DNA of 24,858 nt from DATGKD01 sp035294855 (GCA_035294855.1 DATGKD010000150.1:1-24858), one strand, 5' to 3'; positions 1 through 8,602 are shown, counted from the stretch's first letter. Notes: a model not told the origin generated them from the letters alone. Translations and numbers: made by a program.

Positions 1-783
1 TGGATTCAGTTCGGGGTGGAGAGCCAGAACTGGACGCTGTCGCAGTTCATGCACGGGGAGCAGGGTGCGCTCGTGTGTACGGCCAAGATCGTGGAGTCGG
101 TGCCGTGGATCGACGCCAAATACTACGCGGCCACCCAGGTGGTCGACGAGGCCCGCCACGTGGAGGTCTTCTCCCGATACCTCGACGAGAAGCTCTCGGG
201 CCACTACCCGATGAACGCCCACCTCGGCCTGCTGCTCGACGACATCGTGGCCGATCATCGCTGGGACATGACCTACCTCGGCATGCAGATCATGGTCGAG
301 GGACTGGCGCTGGCCGCCTTCGGGTTCATGCACCAGATGACGACCGAGCCGCTGCTCAAGCAGCTGCTGCGCTACGTGATGTCGGACGAGTCGCGCCACG
401 TGGCCTTCGGCGTGCTCAGCCTGCAGGAGTACTACCAGCAACTCTCGGCGGCGGAGATCCGCGAGCGCCAGGAGTTCGCCTTCGAGGCGGCGGTGCGCAT
501 GCGCGACCGGTTCCTGCAGCAGGAGGTGTGGGAGCGCGTGGGCGTGAATCCGAAAGAGGTCGCCCCGCTGCTCATGCAGGTGCCCGAGCGGCAGATGTTC
601 CAGACCCTGCTGTTCTCGAAGATCGTCCCGAACTGCAAGAAGCTCGGCCTCCTCGACGCCGCTGACGGATGGCTGCGTCACCGCTTCACCGAGCTCGGCG
701 TCATCGCCTTCGAGGACTGGGCCGACACGGGCGAGGAGTACGACGCGTTGCAGGCGACACCGCAGAGCGACGCCGTCGCCTGA
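1..783 (+). CDS. Ferritin-like (R2-like) diiron-carboxylate protein, 5' truncated by window edge
   Basis: The reading frame is open from the first base (W-I-Q-F-G-V-E-S), so the gene begins before the window; the in-frame GTG at 16 is probably internal. Counting from the first visible residue, the six expected iron ligands of a four-helix diiron protein are present: Glu20 (HGEQ), Glu50 and His53 (EARH), Glu100 (MVEG), and Glu130 and His133 (DESRH). This is the layout of the ferritin/ribonucleotide reductase R2 superfamily, which also holds AurF-type N-oxygenases and fatty-acid desaturases. The substrate cannot be told from the sequence. The next gene, dapA, starts 42 nt downstream with its own promoter, so no operon link is implied. 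The family is confident; the reaction is unknown. Confidence 0.8.
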   Translation, partial: WIQFGVESQNWTLSQFMHGEQGALVCTAKIVESVPWIDAKYYAATQVVDEARHVEVFSRYLDEKLSGHYPMNAHLGLLLDDIVADHRWDMTYLGMQIMVEGLALAAFGFMHQMTTEPLLKQLLRYVMSDESRHVAFGVLSLQEYYQQLSAAEIRERQEFAFEAAVRMRDRFLQQEVWERVGVNPKEVAPLLMQVPERQMFQTLLFSKIVPNCKKLGLLDAADGWLRHRFTELGVIAFEDWADTGEEYDALQATPQSDAVA

Positions 784-812
784 CCGGTCGACCGGCGCGC
801 GCCGGGGCCGGG

Positions 813-818
813 TAGCCT
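813..818 (+). promoter_or_regulatory. Putative -10 element of a leaderless dapA promoter
   Basis: TAGCCT lies 7 nt before the dapA ATG, so transcription would begin at or next to the start codon. No Shine-Dalgarno is visible. A 14-bp palindrome CCGGCGCGCGCCGG (792-805) lies just upstream and could end the preceding transcript. The same hexamer type recurs before six other genes in the window. Confidence 0.5.
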
Positions 819-825
819 GAACGCG

Positions 826-1764
826 ATGGGTTCCCCACCCGCTCGCTTCGGTTCGGTCGTCACCGCCATGGTGACGCCGTTCGACGACGCCGGCGCGCTG
901 GACGTCGACGGGGCGGCTCGCCTGGCGCGCGTGCTCGCCGCGCAGGGCAGCGACGGGCTGGTCGTGGCGGGCACGACCGGCGAGAGCCCGGTGTTGAGCG
1001 ACCGCGAGCTCGGGGATCTGTGGCGCGCCGTGGCGGAGGCTGTCACCGTGCCGGTCATCGCGGGAACAGGCACCAACGACACCCGCCACTCGATCGAGCT
1101 GTCGCGCCTGGCGGCCGACGCCGGCGTCGACGGGCTGCTCGTGGTGACTCCCTACTACAGCCGGCCTCCTCAGTCCGGACTGTTCGAGCACTTCTCAGCG
1201 GTGGCGCGCGCCACCGACCTGCCGGTGCTGCTCTACGACATCCCGGTACGGACCGGACGACGCATCGATCCCGACGTGATCCTGCGGCTGGCGCGCGACG
1301 TGCCCAACATCGTGGGCGTCAAGGACGCCACCGGCGACCTGGCGGGCGCGGCGCGCCTCGTCGCGGCGGCGGACGCCGGCTTCCAGCTCTACTGCGGCGA
1401 CGACGCGCTCACGCTGCCGTTCGTGGCCGTGGGCGCGGTGGGTGTGGTGAGCGTGGCGGGGAACTGGGCCGGCGAGGAGATGGGGGAGCTCGTGGCCGCC
1501 GCGGCGCGCGGCGAGCTCGACGCGGCGCAGGCAGCCAACGCCCGGCTTCTCGAGTCGTACGCATTCCAGTCGAGCGAGGTGTTCCCGAACCCGCTCCCGG
1601 CCAAGGCCGCCTGCCGTGTGCTGGGGCTGCCTGCCGGGCAGTGCCGCCCGCCGCTCGGCGCGGCGCCCGCCGAACTCGAGGACCGGGCCCGGCTGATGCT
1701 GGCGCACCTCGGCCGGGAGGTGCCCGCGCCGGCCGGTGCGGGCACGGGCGGGCCGCTTGCCTGA
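826..1764 (+). CDS. dapA: 4-hydroxy-tetrahydrodipicolinate synthase
   Basis: This enzyme condenses pyruvate with aspartate semialdehyde, the first committed step to diaminopimelate and lysine, in the cytoplasm. The 312-residue protein has the normal family length. The Schiff-base lysine is K166 (GVKDATG). The catalytic tyrosine is Y137 (LLYDIP), the GTTGES motif holds T50-T51, Y110-Y111 is the partner tyrosine region and R142 fits the arginine that binds the substrate carboxylate. The ATG at 826 gives an N-terminus ending directly before the conserved VVTAMVTPF strand and sits 7 nt after a TAGCCT box. The RNase J gene overlaps its 3' end, an arrangement also recalled from M. tuberculosis (Rv2753c-Rv2752c). 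dapF, dapC, dapD and dapE lie later in the window. Confidence 0.96.
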   Translation: MGSPPARFGSVVTAMVTPFDDAGALDVDGAARLARVLAAQGSDGLVVAGTTGESPVLSDRELGDLWRAVAEAVTVPVIAGTGTNDTRHSIELSRLAADAGVDGLLVVTPYYSRPPQSGLFEHFSAVARATDLPVLLYDIPVRTGRRIDPDVILRLARDVPNIVGVKDATGDLAGAARLVAAADAGFQLYCGDDALTLPFVAVGAVGVVSVAGNWAGEEMGELVAAAARGELDAAQAANARLLESYAFQSSEVFPNPLPAKAACRVLGLPAGQCRPPLGAAPAELEDRARLMLAHLGREVPAPAGAGTGGPLA

Positions 1765-3418
1765 CCCGGTCCGCATCTCGTTCCTGGGCGGGCTGGGGGA
1801 GATCGGCCGCAACTGCGCGTGTCTCGAAACGGACGGGCGCATCGTCGTCCTCGACTGCGGGGTCATGTTCCCCGACCCCGACATGCCGGGGATCGACCTC
1901 GTCCTTCCCGACCTCTCGTACCTGCGCGAACGTGCGGCCGCCGTCGAGGCCGTCGTGCTCACCCACGGGCACGAGGACCACACCGGCGGCTTGGCCTACC
2001 TGCTGCGCGACCTCGAGGTGTCGGTGTTCGGCTCCGCGCTCACCCTCGGTCTCGCCCGCCACCGCGTCGAGGAGGCGGGCCTCGAGCACCGGGCGCGCTT
2101 CGTCGAGGTCGGTGACGGGGAGCGGCGCACGGTCGGTCCGTTCGACGTCGAGTTCATCCCCGTCACCCACTCGGTGCCGCACGGTTTCGCCACGGCCTTC
2201 CACACGCCGCAGGGCGTGGTGTTGCACTCGGGGGACTTCAAGCTCGACCTCACTCCCGTCGACGGCCGGCTGACCGACCTCGGGCGCATGGGCGCGCTGG
2301 CGCAGGACCCCGGCATCCGGCTGCTGTTGTCGGACTCGACCAACGCGGAGGAACCCGGGTACACGGCGTCCGAGACGACGGTGGGGGCCACGCTGCAGCG
2401 CCTTTTCGAGGCGCGCCCCGGGCGCCGCGTGATCGTGACGTGCTTCGCCAGCCACATCCACCGCGTGCAGCAGGTCGCGCGAGCCGCGCTCGCTACCGAC
2501 CGGAAGGTGGCGTTCCTCGGTCGCTCGATGAGGAAGAACGTCGACCTGGCTCGCCGACTCGGCGTTCTCGAGCTGCCCGAGGAGTCCATCGTCGACATCG
2601 AGGACGTCGACGAGGCCGAGCCGGGCGAGGTGTGCGTGATCTCGACCGGGTCCCAGGGCGAGCCGTTGTCTGCGCTCGCCCTCATGGCGGGCGGGGAGAG
2701 CAAGTGGCTGCGGCTGCGGCCCGGAGACGTCGTCGTCATCAGCGCGCACCCCGTGCCCGGGAACGAGTGGGCCGTCGGAAAGGTGATCGACGGCCTGTAC
2801 CGGCGGGGCGCCGAGGTGATCCACAGCGCGGTCGAGCCAGTGCACGTGAGCGGGCACGCCCGCCAGGGCGAGCTCCAGACGTTGCTGTCGATCACCCGTC
2901 CGGAATGGTTCATCCCGGTCCACGGGGAGTACCGGCACATGGTGAACCACGCGCAGCTGGCGTTGCGCACCGGCGTGGAGGAGAAGAAGGCGCTGTTGTG
3001 CGAGGACGGCGACTCCGTCGTACTCGACGACGAAGGCCTGCACCGCGGCGACTCGGTCCCGGCCGGCTTCCTCTACGTCGACGGCACCGTGGGCGACGTC
3101 GGCCACGGCGTACTGCGCGACCGGCGGGTGCTCGCCGAGGAGGGCGTGGTGCTGGTGGTCGCCACCGTGGACGTCCACGCCGGCGAGGTGGTCACCGACC
3201 CGGAGATCGTCACCCGCGGCTGGGTGCACGCCCCCGAGGCGGAAGCGCTGCTCGAAGAGGCGAGCCGCACCGTGCGCGCCGCGTTGCAGGAGGCGATCGC
3301 CGCGGGGGCGACAGACCATGAATCCCTCCACCGCCACGCGCGACGAGCACTCGGCCGGTTCGTGGGGGAGCGGACCCGCCGACGGCCGATGATCGTGCCG
3401 GTCGTCGTGTCTGTCTGA
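1736..3418 (+). CDS. rnj: Ribonuclease J
   Basis: This is a metallo-beta-lactamase/beta-CASP ribonuclease of RNA maturation and decay, with 5'-3' exonuclease and endonuclease activity known for the family. The zinc motif HGHEDH begins at H77, followed by further metal-site segments VTHSVPHG and HSGDFKLD. The GHARQGEL and PVHGEYRHM segments are typical of RNase J. The length (560 aa) suits the core enzyme without a long C-terminal extension. The start is uncertain: GTG at 1736 overlaps dapA by 29 nt, while TTG at 1757 would overlap by only 8 nt and still precede the conserved FLGGLGEIGRN start of the fold. Close coupling to dapA suggests co-transcription. A possible terminator follows at 3449. 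Confidence 0.94.
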   Translation: MRARAGRLPDPVRISFLGGLGEIGRNCACLETDGRIVVLDCGVMFPDPDMPGIDLVLPDLSYLRERAAAVEAVVLTHGHEDHTGGLAYLLRDLEVSVFGSALTLGLARHRVEEAGLEHRARFVEVGDGERRTVGPFDVEFIPVTHSVPHGFATAFHTPQGVVLHSGDFKLDLTPVDGRLTDLGRMGALAQDPGIRLLLSDSTNAEEPGYTASETTVGATLQRLFEARPGRRVIVTCFASHIHRVQQVARAALATDRKVAFLGRSMRKNVDLARRLGVLELPEESIVDIEDVDEAEPGEVCVISTGSQGEPLSALALMAGGESKWLRLRPGDVVVISAHPVPGNEWAVGKVIDGLYRRGAEVIHSAVEPVHVSGHARQGELQTLLSITRPEWFIPVHGEYRHMVNHAQLALRTGVEEKKALLCEDGDSVVLDDEGLHRGDSVPAGFLYVDGTVGDVGHGVLRDRRVLAEEGVVLVVATVDVHAGEVVTDPEIVTRGWVHAPEAEALLEEASRTVRAALQEAIAAGATDHESLHRHARRALGRFVGERTRRRPMIVPVVVSV

Positions 3419-3448
3419 AGCCCGCCTCCTGAACGCGAGACCGTGGGA

Positions 3449-3497
3449 CGAAGAGGGCCTCGTGCGCGGCGGGGCCTCTTCGACCTCCCGGGCCTTT
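3449..3497 (+). terminator. Possible intrinsic terminator after rnj
   Basis: An 8-bp perfect stem, CGAAGAGG (3449-3456) with CCTCTTCG (3475-3482), encloses an 18-nt GC-rich loop, and a short T run (3494-3497) follows at 12 nt. The T tract is short and distant, so Rho-independent ending is only moderately supported. It lies in the 167-nt gap between rnj and ftsK. Confidence 0.4.
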
Positions 3498-3569
3498 TCC
3501 CCACCTCGGCCTCCGGAACGACCAGGTCAGTCGCCGTTTCAAAGACGTCGGCGGCGGTGAGGCGGCTGT

Positions 3570-3575
3570 TAGCGT
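3570..3575 (+). promoter_or_regulatory. Putative -10 element of ftsK
   Basis: TAGCGT lies 10 nt before the GTG start of ftsK, giving a leader of only a few bases. No Shine-Dalgarno is visible in the interval. Confidence 0.4.
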
Positions 3576-3585
3576 CGAGGCCACT

Positions 3586-5463
3586 GTGGTGACGACGAGG
3601 CGCCGTCCGGCGAGCGCCCGCCCCGCTTCGCGGCCGGCGACCGGCGCGCGCCGCACGACACGATCCGCATCAGCATCGCGCTATCGGCCTCCGAGCCGGT
3701 CCGGACGCCGCGCGCCCCGCCGCGGGCGGCGCCGCCCGTCGTACCTCACCTCGGCCGTCGGGGAGTCGATGGCCGCCGTCCTGTCCGACCACTCCGAGGA
3801 CCTCTGGGGCATCGCGCTGCTCACGGTGGCCGTCCTCAGCGCGCTCGGCCTGTATCTGGACGCCCTCGGGCCGGTGGGTCACGGCATCCGGCGCGCCTTG
3901 AGCGACGTCTTGGGCGTGGGCCGCTTCCTCGTCCCGGCGGCGTGCGCCGGAGCCGGCGTGGTGCTCGTGGTGGGGCGCCCTCGCCACGAGCCGGCCCGGG
4001 CGGGGCTCGGACTGGTGCTCGCCCTGGCCGCGGCTTCGGGTCTGGCCGACCTGGCCGGGGGCGAGCCGCGCCTGAGCGCGCCGGCGGCACGCCTCGGTTC
4101 GGCGGGCGGCTGGCTGGGCGCGGTCGTCGGCAACCCGCTGCGTGCCGGGCTGGGCGGGGTGGGCGCAGCCGTCGTCCTGCTCGCGGTGGCGGTCCTGGCG
4201 CTCGTGCTGTTCACCGGGGTGACCCTGCGGAGCGCCGCCCAGAGCGCGGCGCGGCTGGCCGGCGAGCTCTGGGAGGCGGTGGTTCCCGCCGAAGCAGACC
4301 CGGACGCCGCGCTCGAGACCGACGAGGAGGACGACCGGTACGGCGCAGAAGACGACGAGTACGAGGACGACGAGTACGAGGACGCCGCCGACGACGAAGC
4401 CGATCTCGACGAGGAGGAGGTCGACGAGACGCCGGAGGTCGCGAGCGCGCCGGTGGCGGCGGCGGCTGCGTCCGGGAACGGAGTCTCCGGCGGCGGGGAA
4501 GAAGACGGTGAGCCCGTGTTCGCCGACGCGCCGGCCGGGTCTGTGACACGAAGCGAGGAGCTTGCCCTCCACCCGGGTGGTCCGGTGGGGGAGTGGCGGC
4601 TTCCGGCGATGAAGCTCCTGTCACGATCGAAGCATCGCGAGCTCGACCGCTCCGAGATCGCCGCGGCGGGGCGTGCGCTCGTGACCGCGCTGGCCGCACA
4701 CGGCGTGGACACCCGGCTGGTGGGGCACACCGTGGGGCCCACGGTGACGCGCTTCGAGCTGGAGCTCGGACCGGGGGTCAAGGTGGCCAGGGTCACGAGC
4801 CTGGCGAAGGACATCGCCTATGCCATGGCGTCCCCCGACGTGCGGATCCTCGCGCCCATCCCGGGCAAGTCCGCCATCGGGGTCGAGGTGCCGAACCGAC
4901 TCCGCCAACTGGTGACCCTGGGCGACGTGCTGGCGTCCGAGGAAGCGCGCCGTGCCACCCATCCCCTCGAAGTCGGCCTGGGGCGAGACATCGCGGGGCG
5001 CTCGGTGATCGTGAACCTCGCCGACATGCCGCACATCCTCATTTCGGGCGCGACCGGAGCCGGGAAGTCGTCGTGCATCAACTCGTTGCTGACGTCGGTG
5101 CTGATGCGCGCCACCCCCGAGGAGCTCCGGCTCATCCTCGTCGACCCCAAGCGGGTGGAGCTCGGTCAGTACAACGGCCTGCCGCACCTGCTGACGCAGG
5201 TCGTCGTGGACCCCAAGAAGGCGGCCAACGCGCTGTCGTGGGCCGTGACCGAGATGGAGCGGCGTTACGACGTGCTCGCCGAGGTCGGCATGCGGGACAT
5301 CACGGGGTACAACGCGGCGATGGCGAGCGGCGAGCTCGACGGTGACGACGACGACCTCGGGGACACCGAACCCGACGGAGCGACAGAGGTTCCTTCGGGC
5401 ACCGGCGACCGTCCCACCCGCCACGAGCGGCTGCCGTTCGTGCTCGTCGTGTGGACGAGCTGA
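3586..5463 (+). CDS. ftsK: DNA translocase FtsK/SpoIIIE, N-terminal and Walker A part (frame-disrupted)
   Basis: FtsK anchors at the division septum and pumps DNA to clear the chromosome terminus. A basic Arg/Pro/Ser tail of about 60 residues is followed by four likely membrane segments (about 74-91, 113-130, 140-157 and 189-212). A strongly acidic linker covers about 244-283 (Asp/Glu/Tyr-rich) and precedes the motor. Walker A is GATGAGKS at 488-495, with K494. The frame ends at 5461-5463 just after LPFVLVV, where family members continue V-D-E-L, so Walker B is cut. Reading resumes in the -1 frame from 5451, as if a single G were missing near 5449-5452. A sequencing or assembly indel is the simplest cause; a real inactivation of an important gene is less likely. 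The GTG start follows a TAGCGT box. Confidence 0.88.
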   Translation: MVTTRRRPASARPASRPATGARRTTRSASASRYRPPSRSGRRAPRRGRRRPSYLTSAVGESMAAVLSDHSEDLWGIALLTVAVLSALGLYLDALGPVGHGIRRALSDVLGVGRFLVPAACAGAGVVLVVGRPRHEPARAGLGLVLALAAASGLADLAGGEPRLSAPAARLGSAGGWLGAVVGNPLRAGLGGVGAAVVLLAVAVLALVLFTGVTLRSAAQSAARLAGELWEAVVPAEADPDAALETDEEDDRYGAEDDEYEDDEYEDAADDEADLDEEEVDETPEVASAPVAAAAASGNGVSGGGEEDGEPVFADAPAGSVTRSEELALHPGGPVGEWRLPAMKLLSRSKHRELDRSEIAAAGRALVTALAAHGVDTRLVGHTVGPTVTRFELELGPGVKVARVTSLAKDIAYAMASPDVRILAPIPGKSAIGVEVPNRLRQLVTLGDVLASEEARRATHPLEVGLGRDIAGRSVIVNLADMPHILISGATGAGKSSCINSLLTSVLMRATPEELRLILVDPKRVELGQYNGLPHLLTQVVVDPKKAANALSWAVTEMERRYDVLAEVGMRDITGYNAAMASGELDGDDDDLGDTEPDGATEVPSGTGDRPTRHERLPFVLVVWTS

Positions 5464-6092
5464 ACGACCTCATGATGGTGGCCGCACGCGACGTGGAGGA
5501 GTCGGTGTGTCGCATCGCGCAGATGGCGCGCGCAGTCGGCATCCACCTGGTGCTCGCCACCCAGCGTCCGTCGGTCGACGTCATCACGGGCGTGATCAAG
5601 GCGAACATCCCCTCACGCCTCGCCTTCTCCGTGTCGTCGCTTGCCGACAGCCGTGTCATCCTCGACCAGCCCGGTGCCGAGCGCCTGATCGGCAAGGGGG
5701 ACATGCTCCTGCTCACCGCCTCGTCGTCGGTGCCCCGGCGGATCCAGGGCCCGTGGGTCTCCGAGCAGGAGGTGCGCAGCGTGGTGGCGCACTGGCGGCG
5801 CCAGCGCGAGCCCGAGTACGTGTCCGGCATCGCCGGCGACGGCGGCCCTCAGAGCAGCGGCGACGGCTTCGACGACGATGACGATCTGCTGCGCGACGCC
5901 ATGGAGCTGGTCGTCCGGTCTCAGCTAGGTTCGACCTCGATGCTCCAGCGCAAGCTCCGGGTGGGTTTCTCCCGGGCGGGGCGGTTGATGGACCTCCTCG
6001 AGCGGCGCGGCGTGGTCGGGCCGTCGGAGGGGTCGAAGGCTCGTGCGGTGCTCATGACCGTGGACGAGCTCGAACAGCTACCCGGTCGGTAA
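5451..6092 (+). CDS. ftsK: DNA translocase FtsK, C-terminal part (Walker B remainder, motor and gamma domain)
   Basis: This frame continues FtsK after the disruption. It starts with the DEL of Walker B and runs through the highly conserved CRIAQMARA, ATQRPSVDVITG, IKANIPSR, SSLADSRVILD and GAERLIGKGDML segments of the RecA-like motor. A winged-helix gamma domain (about residues 145-205 here, ending in ARAVLMTVDEL) normally reads chromosome-orienting sequences. The GTG at 5451 is not a credible independent start, since it lies inside Walker B and lacks a ribosome binding site. If the missing base is restored, the whole protein would be about 835 residues, a usual FtsK length, with no other defect seen. 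The segment has the same codon bias as its neighbours and no sign of decay. Confidence 0.88.
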   Translation: MDELNDLMMVAARDVEESVCRIAQMARAVGIHLVLATQRPSVDVITGVIKANIPSRLAFSVSSLADSRVILDQPGAERLIGKGDMLLLTASSSVPRRIQGPWVSEQEVRSVVAHWRRQREPEYVSGIAGDGGPQSSGDGFDDDDDLLRDAMELVVRSQLGSTSMLQRKLRVGFSRAGRLMDLLERRGVVGPSEGSKARAVLMTVDELEQLPGR

Positions 6093-6108
6093 CACGAGAG
6101 ATAGCACG

Positions 6109-7626
6109 GTGCTCTGGCGTCGGGACTCACCGCCACCGCGTCACGCCGTCGGGTCTGCCGCGCGCCAGGAGGCCGCTGTCCGCGACGGTGCGGCGCCACC
6201 GCCGCTCATGACGAGCCAGGTCCTCGCCGAGGTCGAGGCCGCGGTGGCCGTCGTGGACCACCGGGCGGCCACGGCCCTCGCCGTCCTCGAGGACGTGGCG
6301 GGTGACCCGCCGACGGGCACGGCACTCGTCGACGCACCCGAGGAGCCCCGACTCGTTCGGCCGGCCTCGGATGCCGCCGCGACCGCCGACGTCGCGCTTG
6401 CGCCGGTCGGCGACGTGCCGGCGAGGCCCCGCGGGCGGAAGCTGTGGGGGGTGGGGGCGCTGGCGGCGGCCGTGGCCGCCGTCGTGAGCATCCAGCTCGC
6501 CCGCCCGGTCGGCGCGCCGGCGTTGCACGCCGCACTGGCGAAGCTCACCGCCATGGCCGCGCGTCAGGCGCACCTGCCGTGGCCCGCCACCGGCGAAGCC
6601 GCGGTGGCGGTCCCCGCGGTCGGGATGACGGTCCAGTCGGGGCCGGAGTCGCCGGTGCCCGTCGCCAGCCTGACCAAGGTCATGACGGCCTATGTGATCC
6701 TGCAGGACCATCCGCTCGCGTCGAAGAACGGGGGCCCGGCGGTCACACTCACCGCTGCCGACCAGGCCGAGGCCGCCGCCGATCTGGCGGCGAACGCCAC
6801 GGCGGTACCCGTCCAACCGGGAGAGTCGCTCACCGAGCGGCAGCTGCTCGACGGCCTCCTCGTGCACTCCGCCAACAACTTCGCGGACGTCCTCGCCAAG
6901 TGGGACGTCGGGAGCATCCCCGCGTTCGTAACGAAGATGAACGCCACCGCCGCCGCGCTCGGGATGGCGGCGACGCACTATGTGGATGCGAGCGGCCTCG
7001 ACGACCACACGGTCAGCACGGCGGCAGACCAGTTGCGCGTGGCCGCGGCCGCCATGGCCATCCCCACCTTCGCCGCCGTCGTCGCCCAGCCCACGGTCAC
7101 GTTCCCGATCGCCGGCCCACTCCAGAACTACGTCACCGCGGTGGGGACAGACGGAGTGGTCGGCGTGAAGTCGGGCTTCACCCAAGCGGCCATGGGGTGC
7201 CTGGTGCTCGCGGCCAACCGGAGCGTGGCGGGCCGCGACGTCCTCGTCCTGGCGGCGGTGACGGGCCAGCCCCCTCCGAACCCGCTCGGCCAGGCGCAGC
7301 AAGGGGACCTCAAGCTCGTCGATGCCGTGCCCTCGGCGCTGCGGCAAGTCTCGTTGGTGACCCGCGGCGCAACCGTGGCTCGAGTCGACGTGCCGTGGGG
7401 CTCCCCGGTCCGCGCCACGGCCGACGGCAGTGTGAGCGCGCTCCTGTGGCCCACCGAAACGGTGCGCGAGACCTTCGCGGGACGTGCCGTCCGGTCGGGC
7501 GAAGGATCGGGTGCCGACGTCGGGACGCTGGCGGTTTCGGTCGGCGGGCACCGGTCATTGGTGAATGTCCGGCTCTCGTCCCCGATCGGGCGCCCATCGT
7601 TGTTCTGGCGGCTCGCGCACGGCTGA
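6109..7626 (+). CDS. D-alanyl-D-alanine carboxypeptidase (peptidase S11 family)
   Basis: This is a low-molecular-weight penicillin-binding protein that trims the terminal D-Ala from peptidoglycan stem peptides outside the membrane. All three active-site motifs are visible: SLTK (S187, K190), SANN (S254, N256) and KSG (K354). There is no N-terminal signal peptide. A single hydrophobic segment (about 112-130, after RPRGRK) acts as a signal anchor, leaving about 110 residues of Ala/Val/Glu-rich tail on the cytoplasmic side. The S11 domain spans about 150-390, and a further C-terminal region of about 110 residues may be the beta-rich PBP5-like domain. The GTG start at 6109 is 16 nt after ftsK; an ATG at 6208 (MTSQVLAEVE) is an alternative that shortens the tail. 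Location next to ftsK fits septal wall work. Confidence 0.86.
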   Translation: MLWRRDSPPPRHAVGSAARQEAAVRDGAAPPPLMTSQVLAEVEAAVAVVDHRAATALAVLEDVAGDPPTGTALVDAPEEPRLVRPASDAAATADVALAPVGDVPARPRGRKLWGVGALAAAVAAVVSIQLARPVGAPALHAALAKLTAMAARQAHLPWPATGEAAVAVPAVGMTVQSGPESPVPVASLTKVMTAYVILQDHPLASKNGGPAVTLTAADQAEAAADLAANATAVPVQPGESLTERQLLDGLLVHSANNFADVLAKWDVGSIPAFVTKMNATAAALGMAATHYVDASGLDDHTVSTAADQLRVAAAAMAIPTFAAVVAQPTVTFPIAGPLQNYVTAVGTDGVVGVKSGFTQAAMGCLVLAANRSVAGRDVLVLAAVTGQPPPNPLGQAQQGDLKLVDAVPSALRQVSLVTRGATVARVDVPWGSPVRATADGSVSALLWPTETVRETFAGRAVRSGEGSGADVGTLAVSVGGHRSLVNVRLSSPIGRPSLFWRLAHG

Positions 7627-7660
7627 ACCCGCCCCACCGGGGGGCCGGGGGAGAGGGCAC

Positions 7661-7666
7661 TACCCT
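7661..7666 (+). promoter_or_regulatory. Putative -10 element of leaderless thrB
   Basis: TACCCT lies 6 nt before the ATG of thrB. A small GC hairpin (GCCCC at 7631-7635 with GGGGC at 7641-7645) lies upstream and may separate it from the carboxypeptidase gene. Confidence 0.5.
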
Positions 7667-7672
7667 GGCGGC

Positions 7673-8602
7673 ATGCGCGCCCGTGCGCCCGCGTCGGCCG
7701 CCAACCTCGGCCCCGGCTTCGATGTCCTCGCCGTGGCGCTCGATCTCTATGTGGAGGTCGAGATCGAACCCGCCGGGCGTCTGACGGTCCGCAGCGAGGG
7801 CGAGGGCGCCGACCTCGAAGAGGACGACATGCACCTCGCGGCACGCGTGGCCATCGAGGTCGCGGGCCACGACGGCATGGCCATCACCGTGCGGTCCGGG
7901 ATCCCGGTGGCGCGGGGCCTGGGGTCGTCGGCCGCCCTGGCCGTGGCGGCGGCGGCGGCCGCCGGGTCGAAGGACCCGTTGGCGGTGGCAGCCCGCATCG
8001 ACGGCCATCCCGAGAACGCGGCCGCATCGGTCGTGGGCGGGCTGGTCGCCGCCACGTCGGTCAAGGGCGCCGTCCGGGCGGTCCGCATGTCGCTCGACGG
8101 GCGTCTCACGTTCGTGGCGATGGTGCCCGACCGCGCGCTCCCCACGTCCAAGGCCCGCCAGGCCCTTCCGCAGCACGTGGCGCGTACCGACGGCATCTTC
8201 AACCTCGGACGGATGTCGCTCCTCCTGGCCGGACTCGCCGACCGGAGCCTGCTCATCAAGGAAGCCACCGAAGACCGCCTCCACCAGGACTACCGGAGTC
8301 CGATGTTCCCCGAGGCGCCGCAGTTGCTGGCGCGTCTCGTGTCCGCCGGGGCGCTGGCGTCGTGCTGGTCGGGGGCGGGCCCGACGCTCCTCGGCATCTG
8401 CGACGGCGGAGACGCCGAGCGCGTCCGGGCCGGGGCCGAAGCCGCCCTGAAGGACGTGGGGGTCCCCGGTCGGTGCATGGTGCTGCGCCCGGACTTGGAA
8501 GGCCTCATCGTCGAGGACGGCGCCAGGTCGTCGCGCCGGGGCACGCCACCCCTGCGCTCCTTCGACGAGCTCGACGACGGCACGCAGGACGGCCTGAGGT
8601 GA
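7673..8602 (+). CDS. thrB: Homoserine kinase
   Basis: Homoserine kinase phosphorylates L-homoserine with ATP in threonine synthesis. This GHMP-superfamily protein of 309 aa has its substrate motif at the N-terminus (APASAANLGPGFD), the phosphate-binding loop ARGLGSSAALAV in the middle, and the C-terminal WSGAGPT motif. The frame is open further upstream, but ATG 7673 places motif 1 at residues 5-17, as is normal, and sits 6 nt after TACCCT. Its stop overlaps the GTG of miaB by 4 nt (GTGA), so it heads the long overlapping run through dapC. Neither hom nor thrC is nearby. Homoserine and diaminopimelate both branch from aspartate semialdehyde, so the grouping with dap genes is metabolically coherent. 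Confidence 0.93.
   Translation: MRARAPASAANLGPGFDVLAVALDLYVEVEIEPAGRLTVRSEGEGADLEEDDMHLAARVAIEVAGHDGMAITVRSGIPVARGLGSSAALAVAAAAAAGSKDPLAVAARIDGHPENAAASVVGGLVAATSVKGAVRAVRMSLDGRLTFVAMVPDRALPTSKARQALPQHVARTDGIFNLGRMSLLLAGLADRSLLIKEATEDRLHQDYRSPMFPEAPQLLARLVSAGALASCWSGAGPTLLGICDGGDAERVRAGAEAALKDVGVPGRCMVLRPDLEGLIVEDGARSSRRGTPPLRSFDELDDGTQDGLR

Noticed and set aside
1409..3337. Minus-strand open frame of 642 codons opposite dapA/rnj
   Set aside because: It lies wholly antisense to two well-conserved genes; the translation is Arg/Gly/His-rich low-complexity without motifs, as is normal in GC-rich DNA.
5445..5463. Programmed -1 frameshifting in ftsK
   Set aside because: The sequence GTCGTGTGGAC has no X-XXY-YYZ slippery heptamer and no downstream pseudoknot was evident; an indel is more likely.
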